From contig JBBQKJ010000011.1 of NCBI GenBank assembly GCA_038326775.1, forward strand, positions 1-64,000: 64,000 nt of DNA, written 5' to 3'. This document shows positions 8,549 to 16,550 of this stretch, one piece after another. The position numbers and the translations under genes are program-made. Positions within the stretch are counted from its first letter, which is position 1. The number at the start of each line of letters is the position of its first letter. This DNA is from DYIU01 sp038326775 (lineage in GTDB: Bacteria; Actinomycetota; Geothermincolia; Fen-727; Anoxymicrobiaceae). The notes under the pieces were generated by a model. It did not search any database. It worked only from the letters and a program-made list of their open reading frames with translations, and was not told the DNA's origin.

Positions 8549-9928
8549 TTACCTCAGTTTAAGCAGGGTCTTTTCGAGTCTGCGGATTTTCCTGGCGGTT
8601 ACGAGCGCGGTTATGGTATCACCGGCGCGGAGCACGAAGTTCTCCTCGGGCATGTAGCCGGTACTGCGCCTGACGATGTAGGCGAACGTGACTTTGGACG
8701 CGTTTGACGCCACCCGCACCTTCTTGCTCTCCCACCGGGCGGGGCACTCGAACTCCACCAGGTCGTACTGGTTGAACATGCAGGATGACTTGGCGCGTAC
8801 CACCGGGTTCACGAGCTTTTCGAGCAGCGCCTGGGCGAGCATCCTGGTGCCGCAGACGTACGGCATCCCCAGCGCCTGGTAGGCGGGCTCCTCCTCGGGC
8901 TCGAAGACGCGCGACATCACGTGCTCGACCATGAAGACATTCCGGGCTGCCTCGACGGCCTTTCGGTTGGCCTCGTCCGACTTTGAGACGGCCGCGAAAG
9001 CGTCCGCCTCCCTGACGCCCGCCTTCTCCAGAGCCTCGTGCGAGAAGATATCGCCTTCGACGAAGCCTCCGGAGTACTCCTTGGACACCCTCTGGAAGAG
9101 GGAGGAGTCAGGGTCTATGAGCGTCACCCGGTGCCCCTCCCGGTCGAGTATGTAGCCGAGGTAGGCCCCCACCTGGCTGCAGCCTGCGACCAGCACTTTC
9201 AACCCGGGCGTGGTCTCATCGAGCGCGTCAGAAGCCAGGCCGAAGGCGACCGCGCCCCGGCAGGCGCTCTCGTCGAGGTCGGAGCCCATGCACTCCTTGA
9301 CGACCCTCCACCCTTCCTTGCGCAGGGTCATGACCACCCTGTCGCCTTCAGCGAGCGGCGTGTCCTCGTCGAAAGGCACTACCTTGTTGTCCCGCAGGAG
9401 CACCAGGAGCCTGGAGCTTATGCCGTAGTTGAGGCTGCCGGCGGGCTTGCCGGAGGCCTCGTCGCCTATGCCGAACTCGATGACCTGGATGCCCACCTCG
9501 CTGCGGTCCTGCTGGACGATGGAGTCCGGGCTCTGGAACAGCTGCGACCGGACCCTGTTGGCTATCATGACTGTGCTGTCGAAGTAGTCGATGTGCTTGC
9601 GAGAGAACGCGCGCTCCTTATCGGGGTTCACCAGCCGGGCGACGACCGTGGGCACCAAGTAGCGGCTCATCGCGGATTCCGCGATGGCGAGGTTGGTGTC
9701 GTCGAACTGGGTTACCGCGGCCAAGCCGCCGGCTTTCTTGATGCCCGCTTTCACCAGGACGGCGTCCTGCATGACGTCCCCGATAATGGTGGTACCCTTG
9801 AAAGACTTCGGAAGGTGCTTGAGGGCCTCCGGGTCCCTGTCGACCACGACAACCTGCTGGCCCTCTTCGGCGATGTACTCCGCCAGGCGAGAGCCGACCC
9901 CGCCACATCCGGCGACGATGATATTCAT
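8549..9928 (-). CDS. trkA: TrkA, tandem RCK potassium uptake regulator
   Basis: A 459-residue protein with two full TrkA-N/TrkA-C units, the layout and length of E. coli TrkA. The first nucleotide loop is GCGGVGS (residues 7-13); the second, near 247, is degenerate (GCSQVGA). Its C-terminal ligand domains carry GDRVVMTLRKEG and RAGDTITALV. It is paralogous to the 463-residue gene at 12900-14291 across its whole length. It lies 23 bp after the membrane OB-fold-like gene and 23 bp before the ATPase, so all are probably cotranscribed. Confidence 0.9.
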   Translation of the reverse strand: MNIIVAGCGGVGSRLAEYIAEEGQQVVVVDRDPEALKHLPKSFKGTTIIGDVMQDAVLVKAGIKKAGGLAAVTQFDDTNLAIAESAMSRYLVPTVVARLVNPDKERAFSRKHIDYFDSTVMIANRVRSQLFQSPDSIVQQDRSEVGIQVIEFGIGDEASGKPAGSLNYGISSRLLVLLRDNKVVPFDEDTPLAEGDRVVMTLRKEGWRVVKECMGSDLDESACRGAVAFGLASDALDETTPGLKVLVAGCSQVGAYLGYILDREGHRVTLIDPDSSLFQRVSKEYSGGFVEGDIFSHEALEKAGVREADAFAAVSKSDEANRKAVEAARNVFMVEHVMSRVFEPEEEPAYQALGMPYVCGTRMLAQALLEKLVNPVVRAKSSCMFNQYDLVEFECPARWESKKVRVASNASKVTFAYIVRRSTGYMPEENFVLRAGDTITALVTARKIRRLEKTLLKLR

Positions 9929-9951
9929 GCGGGTATTATATCGCTACGGGG

Positions 9952-10551
9952 TCACCCTACAAGACGCTTCCGGGACCTCCACCACATCCATGCCAGCGCG
10001 GCGGACGCGAGGAGAAGCGCCGCCGCGACGACCGGCTTCGCGCCGATATGATTCCGGTTCACGGCGTGTCCCTTCCGGAGCACCGTGAGAGTGTCGAACT
10101 CTATCATCAGGTCGCCGCCCTGCTCCGGGTTGGCCTTGAAGAACGTGCCCTCGACCAGCACCAGGTCCCCCAGCGAATCGTAGGAGCCGAGCCTGGTGAT
10201 CCGGGATGCTTCCGCGTATGGCCCGTACACCCCGATACCGCTGTTCCCGCCCTTGAGCTCCTGGTACTCCCTGCGCGGCCTGTGTCGGTAGGGGTCGTCG
10301 TTCAGGGTCAACCACGCGTTGTCGCCCCGGCGAAGTATCTCCCCGATCGCCTCGCCCTCATAAGCGACCCTGCGGCCGTTGTACTTATCCGGGTGCTCGA
10401 TCAGCTCCGTGCTCGAGACCGTTCGCCCGGCGGCCCGCGCGGGCCCTGGCAGGAGGCTCCACGCTAAGAGCAGGCAGCAGCCCGTCATCAAGAGCGCCGC
10501 GGCGGCGGCCACGGCACGGCCGGTTCCTGTCGAGCTCCGCGTCCCTGGCAT
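9952..10551 (-). CDS. Membrane-anchored OB-fold-like protein of unknown function
   Basis: A 199-residue protein with an N-terminal signal or anchor helix (about 13-40), an extracytoplasmic middle part and a C-terminal membrane helix (about 172-190) followed by RSRKR. The segment STELIEHPDKYNGRRVAYEG resembles the start of exported OB-fold domains, and WLTLND fits the next strands. I do not recognise a named family. Its ATG is one base after the trkH stop, so it is translated together with the potassium channel; a role in channel assembly or in sensing outside conditions is only inference. Confidence 0.7.
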   Translation of the reverse strand: MPGTRSSTGTGRAVAAAAALLMTGCCLLLAWSLLPGPARAAGRTVSSTELIEHPDKYNGRRVAYEGEAIGEILRRGDNAWLTLNDDPYRHRPRREYQELKGGNSGIGVYGPYAEASRITRLGSYDSLGDLVLVEGTFFKANPEQGGDLMIEFDTLTVLRKGHAVNRNHIGAKPVVAAALLLASAALAWMWWRSRKRLVG

Positions 10552-10552
10552 G

Positions 10553-12058
10553 CTACTTCCCCCTCGCGAGAGCTACGAGGAAACCGATGAGCATGAAGAC
10601 CGAAATGAACTCGAGCCTGCCGGCCCACATCTGGATGATGAACACGACCTTCACGGTCGACGGCATCGCCGGGTTCGTCAGCCCGCAGGACAATCCCACG
10701 TTGCCGCAGGCGCTGGTGGATTCGAAGAGCGCCTGGGTAAGCGAGTAATCGCTGAACATGGTGATGACGAGGGCGCCCGCGAGGTAGGCGATTATATAGC
10801 AGCCGGTCACGATGAGCACGCCGCGCACCAGGTCGTGGGTGATGGTGCGCTCCCTGATGTGGTGGTACTTCTCTGAGATCACTGAAGACGGAGGCAATAT
10901 GAGCCTCTTGGCCTCGAGCCATATCGACCGGGCGCTTATGTGCACCCTGATGGCCTTGATGCCACCCGATGTCGATGATGCCGAGCCGCCCAGCCCCATC
11001 GCGATAATGGTGGCGAAGAGCGCTAGCGAACCCCACTGCGTGATGAATTGCCTCCCGTAGATCGTCTGGAACCCGGTCCCCGAGTGCCCGGATATTATCT
11101 GGTAAAAGCCTTTGCGGAAGAGCGCCACGGCATCCGGCAGCACCCCGAGATGCGCAAGTCCTATCACGGCGAGCGAGGTCGTCAGCAGGATGGTTACCCC
11201 GAGGGTGCGTATCTCCACGTTCTTCGCGAGCTCGCGCCGGTTGCCGGTCCAGGCGGCGTAATGGACGGCGAAGTTTATCATTCCCAGGAACATGACCAGC
11301 ATTGTCGCGCACTCGAACCAGAGGCTGTGGTAGAAAATAATGCTCTGGCTCATGGGGGTGAACCCCCCGGTGTCGTAGCCGGCCATGAATATAGAGACTG
11401 CGTGAAACAGGCCCTTCGCGGGGGGCATCCCGGCCTGGAGCGCCGTGACCCAGAGCACGAGCGACCCTATGACCAGGTATACCAGGCTCACTACCCAGAT
11501 GAAGCGGGCCGTGGAGACGACGTTCGGCAGTATTCGCTCGTCGCGGCCTTCGCCCAGGTAAAGCTCGACCGCCCTCGAGGACCCGCTGACGAAGAAGGTC
11601 AGCACTACCACCACGATGCCCTGCCCCCCGAGGAACATGAGGAGGTGCCTCCAGAAGTTGGTCCCGTAGGCGAGGTGGTCGAGGTCCTGGATGAGAGTGA
11701 GCCCTGTTGTCGCGAGACCGCTCATGGTATCGAAGCAGGCGTCGAGGAACGAGCCGAAATGGCCCGACAACATCAGTGGAATCGCGCCCATCACCATCGC
11801 GGCGAGCCAGGCGAGGGCCACGGTGACCATCCCCACCAGCCAGGAAGCCGTCTCGTCCGTCCGGCACGTCAACCTCGTGACAGCTCCGAACACGAAGCAC
11901 GAGAGCATCCCTATGAACAGGTCGAGGGCGGGTACCCATTCCTTGAGGGCCAATGACATAACAAGGGGGATGGACATGGCCGCCCCTATTCCCAGGACGA
12001 CCTTCCCGACATTGGAAAGTATTATCTTGATATCAGAACGACGAGGTCGTGCTAGCAT
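10553..12058 (-). CDS. trkH: Potassium uptake channel subunit TrkH
   Basis: A 501-residue membrane protein of the TrkH/KtrB/KdpA superfamily. Four pore loops are visible with their filter glycines: ATTGLT (about 115), YDTGGF (about 232), HSGTGF (about 330) and CGNVGLS (about 460). The intramembrane gate loop GGSASSTSGGIK matches the Trk/Ktr gate. The ATG is preceded by ACAGGAGAAA. Upstream on the same strand are the KdpF-like peptide and two RCK genes; downstream the OB-fold-like protein starts one base after the stop. Confidence 0.94.
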   Translation of the reverse strand: MLARPRRSDIKIILSNVGKVVLGIGAAMSIPLVMSLALKEWVPALDLFIGMLSCFVFGAVTRLTCRTDETASWLVGMVTVALAWLAAMVMGAIPLMLSGHFGSFLDACFDTMSGLATTGLTLIQDLDHLAYGTNFWRHLLMFLGGQGIVVVVLTFFVSGSSRAVELYLGEGRDERILPNVVSTARFIWVVSLVYLVIGSLVLWVTALQAGMPPAKGLFHAVSIFMAGYDTGGFTPMSQSIIFYHSLWFECATMLVMFLGMINFAVHYAAWTGNRRELAKNVEIRTLGVTILLTTSLAVIGLAHLGVLPDAVALFRKGFYQIISGHSGTGFQTIYGRQFITQWGSLALFATIIAMGLGGSASSTSGGIKAIRVHISARSIWLEAKRLILPPSSVISEKYHHIRERTITHDLVRGVLIVTGCYIIAYLAGALVITMFSDYSLTQALFESTSACGNVGLSCGLTNPAMPSTVKVVFIIQMWAGRLEFISVFMLIGFLVALARGK

Positions 12059-12086
12059 TTTCTCCTGTTTTATGACCCGGGCGGCG

Positions 12087-12227
12087 TCAGCCCGCTATCG
12101 CGTTTATCAACCATACGAGCAGGTAGGAAGCGCCGAGGACCGCGACTATGCCCGCGATGGTCACGACGATGCCGAGGACGCTGTTGACCACTCCATCCAG
12201 ATTCTTTCGCCATCCGTTATCTTTCAA
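12087..12227 (-). CDS. KdpF-like 46-residue membrane peptide
   Basis: A short reading frame in the trkA-trkH gap. It starts with TTG preceded by AGGTGG at a four-base distance, begins 14 bases after the trkA stop and ends 28 bases before trkH. The product has a charged N-terminus (KDNGWRKNLDG) and one long hydrophobic segment from about 13 to 45, ending YLLVWLINAIAG. As I recall it, E. coli KdpF, the small subunit that stabilises KdpFABC, ends YLVYALINAEAF: seven of the 11 aligned residues in YLLVWLINAIA are identical. KdpA and TrkH belong to the same superfamily, so a matching helper peptide for TrkH is plausible. Expression is unproven. Confidence 0.65.
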   Translation of the reverse strand: MKDNGWRKNLDGVVNSVLGIVVTIAGIVAVLGASYLLVWLINAIAG

Positions 12228-12241
12228 CTGTCCACCTGTCT

Positions 12242-12868
12242 CTATGAAGTGAGCACTCTCTTGAGCTCATGCTCGTACTCGACGTCGGTCACCGCGATTA
12301 TGGAATCGCCGGCCTGTATGATGTCTTCGCCGCTGGGTACTATCACCTCGTCGCCCCTGACTATGGATACGAGCACGCAGCCCTCCGGGAGCCCCAGCTC
12401 GCTTACCCGGCGGCCGCACGAGCTGCACTTCTTGTCAGGGATGTCCACCTCGACCAGCGCCAGTTGCCCGTGCTTGAGAACGTGCAGGGTGAGTATCTCG
12501 CCAACGGTCGTCTCCTCCTCGATGAGGTGGCTGATCACGGTCGTGCTGGAGACGGCGTTTATCCCCATTACGTTGAAGATGCGCTCGTTCTTCGGGTTAT
12601 TCACACGCGCGACCGTGCGCGGCACGTCAAAGGATATCCTGGCGAGCTGGCAGGCCACCAGGTTATCGTCATCGTCGCCGGTGACCGCCGCGAAGACGTC
12701 CGCCTTATCCACCTGGGCATCCTGCTGGTACCTGTAGTCACAGGCGTCCCCGCAGATGATCATCGCGGAGCTCTCCCCAGCCAGCCTCTCGCACCTGTCG
12801 GCGCTCTTCTCTATGACCACGACCGCGTGCTTCCCGCTGAGAGTCCTGGCGAGAAACGACCCGACCAT
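12242..12868 (-). CDS. TrkA-type RCK regulator with CxxC insert; true start probably upstream
   Basis: From the ATG at 12868 this is 208 residues of TrkA-N plus TrkA-C, but that start removes the first Rossmann strand. In frame upstream, codons for IYIVISGGG run back to 12895, which would complete the GGGMVGS loop, yet no ATG, GTG or TTG is in frame there; the frame begins with an ATC directly behind GAGGGGGTGAGGGT. The C-terminal domain holds KKCSSCGRR, a CxxC absent from the sister gene at 4302. It lies between the tandem RCK gene and the KdpF-like peptide. Confidence 0.85.
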   Translation of the reverse strand: MVGSFLARTLSGKHAVVVIEKSADRCERLAGESSAMIICGDACDYRYQQDAQVDKADVFAAVTGDDDDNLVACQLARISFDVPRTVARVNNPKNERIFNVMGINAVSSTTVISHLIEEETTVGEILTLHVLKHGQLALVEVDIPDKKCSSCGRRVSELGLPEGCVLVSIVRGDEVIVPSGEDIIQAGDSIIAVTDVEYEHELKRVLTS

Positions 12869-12899
12869 CCCCCCTCCGCTGATTACGATATAGATACCC

Positions 12900-14291
12900 T
12901 CACCCCCTCGAGAGCTTGTGCAGGCCCTTCTCCAGGACCGATACCTGCTTCGACGGCGCCAGCGCGCTGACCAGGTCGCCCCTGCGCAGGACGAAGTTGT
13001 CTTCGGGCAGGAAAGCCGTGCTCCTGCGGATCGTGTAGGCGACGGTCATTCCCGTGTCCTTCACAAGCGATCCGACCGGCTTCCCGTCCCAGGGGGGCGG
13101 GCAGTCGAACTCCACCAGCGCGTACTTATCGAAGACGCACGACGACCGGGTTTTGAGCACCGGGTTGAGCAGCCTCTCAAGCAGTTCCTGGGCGAGTAGC
13201 GTCGTGCCGCAGACGAAAGGCATGTTAAGGGCCTGGTATGTCGGCTCCTTGTCGGGGTTGAACATCCGGGCCATCACGTGCGGCACCTCGAAGACGTGCC
13301 GGGCGACCTCGACGGCCATCAGGTTCTTGTTGTCCTTCTTGGTCACGGCGATGAACGCGTCCGCCTCCTCGATGCCGGCGGCGAGCAGTGCCCCCTCGTC
13401 GTAGATGACCCCTTCCACGAAGTCTACGTCGTAACCGGGTGCCAGACGCCTGAAGCGGTCGGGCACCTCGTCGACTATCGTCATCCGATAGCCCTCCATC
13501 GACATCACGCACGCGAGGTGCGCCCCGACCAGGCTGCATCCGCCGACTATCACCTTCGCCGCCTCGGGCCTCGTCCCGGCCTCGCTCTCGGCGGCCAGCG
13601 CTTCGGGTATCGTATAGAGACGGCAGGAAGAGTCTTCGACCCAGGGTCCAAGGCACTCACTCACCGTTCGCCATCCCTCTTTGCGCAGTATCATGACCAC
13701 CCGGTCTCCCGCTTCGAGGGGGGTGTTGTCGTCGAAGGGAATCCTCTTGTTGTTCCGCTCCAGTATGAGGACGCGCGAGCTGACGCCGTAGTTGAGGCTG
13801 CCCGCCAGCTTCCCTCGGGCCTCTTCCCCGAGGGAGAACTCCACGATCTGGACTCCGATGTCCGACCGGTCGTGCACGACTATGCTGTCCTCACGCTGGA
13901 AGATACGGCTGCGTATGCGGTCGGTCACGAGCGTGGTCCCGCACACGTAGTCAACGCCGAGCTTGAAGTAGGTACGCTCCTTTTCGGGGTCGTAAAGGCG
14001 CGACAGGACGAGCGGTACGCCGAAGATGCTCTTCACGATCTCCGAGGACATCAGGTTCGTGTTGTCCTCGTTCGTGGTCGCCACAAAAGCGTCCGCCTTT
14101 CGGGCGCCGGCCTTTTCGAGCGTTTCCTCGTCGAACGCCATCCCATCGAGCATGATGCCGTTGAACACCCCGCCCAGCCGCGAGAACGCTTCGTTGTCTT
14201 TGTCTATCACCACTACGTTATGGCGCTCTAACGACAGGTAGTTGGCCAACTGCGCACCGACCCTGCCGCATCCGGCGATGATAACGTGCAT
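12900..14291 (-). CDS. trkA: TrkA-like tandem RCK regulator, first gene of the cation cluster
   Basis: A 463-residue protein with two TrkA-N/TrkA-C units, paralogous to 8549-9928 (shared SRLYDPEKER-type segment, SSRVLILERNN, GDRVVMILRKEGWR, VCGTTLLAQ.LLE). The first loop is GCGRVGA (7-13); the second (GCSLVGA, near 250) lacks the usual glycines, so only the first half may bind NAD(H) well. It is the most upstream gene of the minus-strand cluster, so the main promoter should lie in 14292-14400; a TTTACA stretch there is only a weak candidate. Confidence 0.9.
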   Translation of the reverse strand: MHVIIAGCGRVGAQLANYLSLERHNVVVIDKDNEAFSRLGGVFNGIMLDGMAFDEETLEKAGARKADAFVATTNEDNTNLMSSEIVKSIFGVPLVLSRLYDPEKERTYFKLGVDYVCGTTLVTDRIRSRIFQREDSIVVHDRSDIGVQIVEFSLGEEARGKLAGSLNYGVSSRVLILERNNKRIPFDDNTPLEAGDRVVMILRKEGWRTVSECLGPWVEDSSCRLYTIPEALAAESEAGTRPEAAKVIVGGCSLVGAHLACVMSMEGYRMTIVDEVPDRFRRLAPGYDVDFVEGVIYDEGALLAAGIEEADAFIAVTKKDNKNLMAVEVARHVFEVPHVMARMFNPDKEPTYQALNMPFVCGTTLLAQELLERLLNPVLKTRSSCVFDKYALVEFDCPPPWDGKPVGSLVKDTGMTVAYTIRRSTAFLPEDNFVLRRGDLVSALAPSKQVSVLEKGLHKLSRG

Positions 14292-14404
14292 GCCCGGTAT
14301 GTCTCCCCACGTCTCTGTGGTCCCGACATATTCTATCAGTAAGGCTCCTGTAAAACATTAGTAGGTTAGAAGCAACTGAACCAGGTGCGATTCGTGTTTG
14401 AAGT

Positions 14405-15800
14405 TGCCCGTGGATGGAGCGGAGCCGTAGGCGAAGCGGAATCCACGGGCTCGCCGACAGTTTGCAGACATGAGGGGAACCTCCGAGAATCTCTTTGTCA
14501 GTGCAATGAACGAAGAGAGAGGAGGCTCCCTGATGGAAAGCATACCGCAGATTGCAGGAGAACTCGTAGATCACCTGGATGATCTCAGCGCCTGGGAGGA
14601 AGAGGTGAACGCCCTGTCCCAGAGGATCGCATCAGAGGTTGGCTCGATGGTCATGAGGGCGATGGACGACGCGCTACTTTAGCAGAAGGACAAAGGCCTC
14701 GTCGTGGTCGGCAAGAGGAAGCGCACCGTCACCACCCGCTTTGGCCCCTCGAGATAGATAGGCGGCTCTACCGCGACGAAAGAGGCCGCTACCGCTTCCT
14801 TCTGGACGAGGCCATAGGCCTGGAGCCCGAAAGGGCGCTCACGCCCACCATGCGCAGCCTGGCGAACCTTCTTTCAAGGCACGTGCCCTGCCGCGTGGCC
14901 TCCCGCATCATCGGCTGCTTCATACAAGACGGCCCCTCGCATGCCACGCTACACTCCGAGGTGGGCCGCACCGGCTCGGAGAAGATCACCGATGAGCAGG
15001 AGAAGGCGCGCTCGCTATTCGAGGACGGGGAGCTGCCGGACTCCAAGATGAGGAGAACTTCCCGCCTCTTCATAGAGGCCGACTCCACCTCGGTGGCACT
15101 CCAGCGCTCCAAGACGAGGAGGGCCGAGCTCAAGCTGGGCGTGGCGTACGAGGGACTCGAGCCCTCGGGCGGCAAGGCGTTGCGCGCCGTGGGAAAGACG
15201 GTCCACTCCGGGTTTGGCAAGACCGAAGAGTTCTGGCGGGCGTTCAGCGTGTCCCTTGCCTCAACATACGACCTCGCCGGCGTGGGAGAGGTGGTGCTGG
15301 GAGGCGACGGAGCCCCCTGGGTAAGAAAAGGATCCGAGCTCTTTCCCGTCGAGCGCTTCCAGCTCTGCAGATTCCACTTGAAGAGGGCGCTGCGCACCGC
15401 CCTGGGTCCGGACCACAACAAGGTCCGCCTCGCGTCCAAGGCGGCGTGCAAAGGCGATCACGAGGGCGCCGATACGATCCTTGCGGAGGCCGCCTCCGAG
15501 GCGGGCGACGAGAAGAGGGAGAAGATATCCGGAACAAGGCGCTACCTGGCGGCCAACCGCGACTGCCTTGCCGACTGGCGGACGGACGAGCAGAGAGAAG
15601 AAGGCCTGAGGGGCCTCGGGACCATGGAGGGCAACATAGACAAGCTGCTGGCCAACCGCTTCAAGAAGAGGGGCATGAGCTGGTCGATCAAGGGTGGCGA
15701 CTCGATGGCGAAGGTCATCCAGCTCCGGCAGAACGGCCAGCTCGAGGACTGGGTCCGGGGTGCTCGCCGGCGACAAGATCAAATTGAGCCGGGTCTCTCA
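14405..15800 (+). mobile_element. Remnant of an ISLre2-family insertion sequence
   Basis: The segment holds a decayed ISLre2-type transposase gene, preceded by an inverted repeat at its left side (GCCCGTGGA near 14406 and TCCACGGGC near 14444). I could not find matching terminal inverted repeats or target-site duplication, so the ends are approximate. The right side runs into two hairpin copies at 15784-15851. Confidence 0.65.
14533..15800 (+). pseudogene. ISLre2/UPF0236-type transposase, broken by a stop and a frameshift
   Basis: The frame starts at the ATG at 14533 behind GAGGAGG. A TAG at 14680 interrupts the conserved MDDALL.KDKGLVVVGKR region, and the frame then shifts by -1 at the CCCC of 14745-14748, after which the protein continues LEIDRRLYRDERGRYRFLL. 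The rest matches ISLre2 transposases: RSLANLLS, DGPSHATLH, a GDGAPW acidic catalytic region near 15304, CRFHLKRAL and the terminal MSWSIKGG. It should be inactive. The C-terminus after LEDWV runs into hairpins, so it may also be truncated. Confidence 0.82.
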
Positions 15801-15851
15801 GGCCCGGATCAAGGCCAAAGATTATTGAGCCGGGTCTCTAAGGCCCGGCTC
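15784..15851. repeat. Two tandem near-identical hairpins
   Basis: The stretch ATTGAGCCGGGTCTCT appears at 15783 and again at 15824, each followed by AGGCCCGG. The second copy forms a full stem (GAGCCGGG 15827-15834 with CCCGGCTC 15844-15851); the first is imperfect on its right arm. A related stem occurs at 20991-21018. It may act as a terminator for the element before rubrerythrin, though no clear T-run follows. Confidence 0.6.
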
Positions 15852-15930
15852 TTCCTTGCAGGACTCGTCCAGAGACTATAGAAATAGCACCTGAGATAGC
15901 GGGAGGGACCGGAGGAAAGGAGATGCACGT

Positions 15931-16422
15931 ATGTCAACCGAGGACAACTTGAAGGAAGCATTCGCCGGCGAGTCGCAGGCAAACCGTAAGTACCTGGCCT
16001 TCGCAAAGAAAGCGGACGAAGAAGGATACGCACAGGTCGCCAGGCTGTTCAGGGCGGCCGCCGATGCCGAGACAGTGCACGCGCACGCCCACCTGAGAGT
16101 CCTGGGAGGCATCGGCACCACCGATGACAACCTCCAGGAGGCCATTGCCGGCGAGACCCACGAGTTCACCAAGATGTACCCCGACTTCATCGCACTGGCG
16201 GAGAAGGATGGCAACAGCGCGGCCGCTATGTCGTTCAAGAACGCGAACGCGGTAGAGGAAATACACGCCGGCCTCTACAAGGCCGCTCTCGACAGCCTGG
16301 GCAGTAACGAGGATACGGTCTACTACGTGTGCCAGGTGTGCGGCAACACCGTCGAGGGCGAAGCCCCCGACAAGTGCCCCATCTGCGGCGCGCCTAAGAA
16401 GATGTTCAAGTTGGTCGAATAG
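15931..16422 (+). CDS. rbr: Rubrerythrin
   Basis: A 163-residue cytoplasmic peroxide-scavenging protein of anaerobes. The N-terminal ferritin-like domain carries the di-iron ligands in EAFAGESQANRKY, EETVH-like AETVHAHAH, AGETHEF and VEEIHAGLY. The C-terminal rubredoxin-like domain (about 130-163) has C.VC and CPICGAP iron ligands. The ATG is preceded by AAAGGAG. A strong terminator follows at 16463. It is a single-gene unit and supports an anaerobic or oxygen-sensitive lifestyle. Confidence 0.95.
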   Translation: MSTEDNLKEAFAGESQANRKYLAFAKKADEEGYAQVARLFRAAADAETVHAHAHLRVLGGIGTTDDNLQEAIAGETHEFTKMYPDFIALAEKDGNSAAAMSFKNANAVEEIHAGLYKAALDSLGSNEDTVYYVCQVCGNTVEGEAPDKCPICGAPKKMFKLVE

Positions 16423-16462
16423 TAGAAATCACATTGGGGCCAGACAGGCGCCCTCATGCTCA

Positions 16463-16491
16463 AAAGCGCCCGGCTTTCTGTCGGGCGCTTT
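16463..16491 (+). terminator. Terminator hairpin after rubrerythrin
   Basis: A perfect 10-bp stem, AAAGCGCCCG (16463-16472) with CGGGCGCTTT (16482-16491) around a 9-nt loop. The arms end in A and T runs, so it could work in both directions. A half-copy of the GGGGCCAGAC repeat core lies just before it at 16436. Confidence 0.75.
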
Positions 16492-16550
16492 GACGTGCCG
16501 CACTTTTTCCCGTTAGGCTTTCTGTCGGTAGGCTATGAAAGGAAGAGCAA

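Noticed and set aside
9038..10051. Long open frame on the plus strand across the trkA gene (also 174-1088 antisense, 11048-11956, 22463-24451 and similar)
   Set aside because: These are high-GC antisense shadows of clear genes, rich in Arg, Ala and Gly, without family motifs or ribosome sites.
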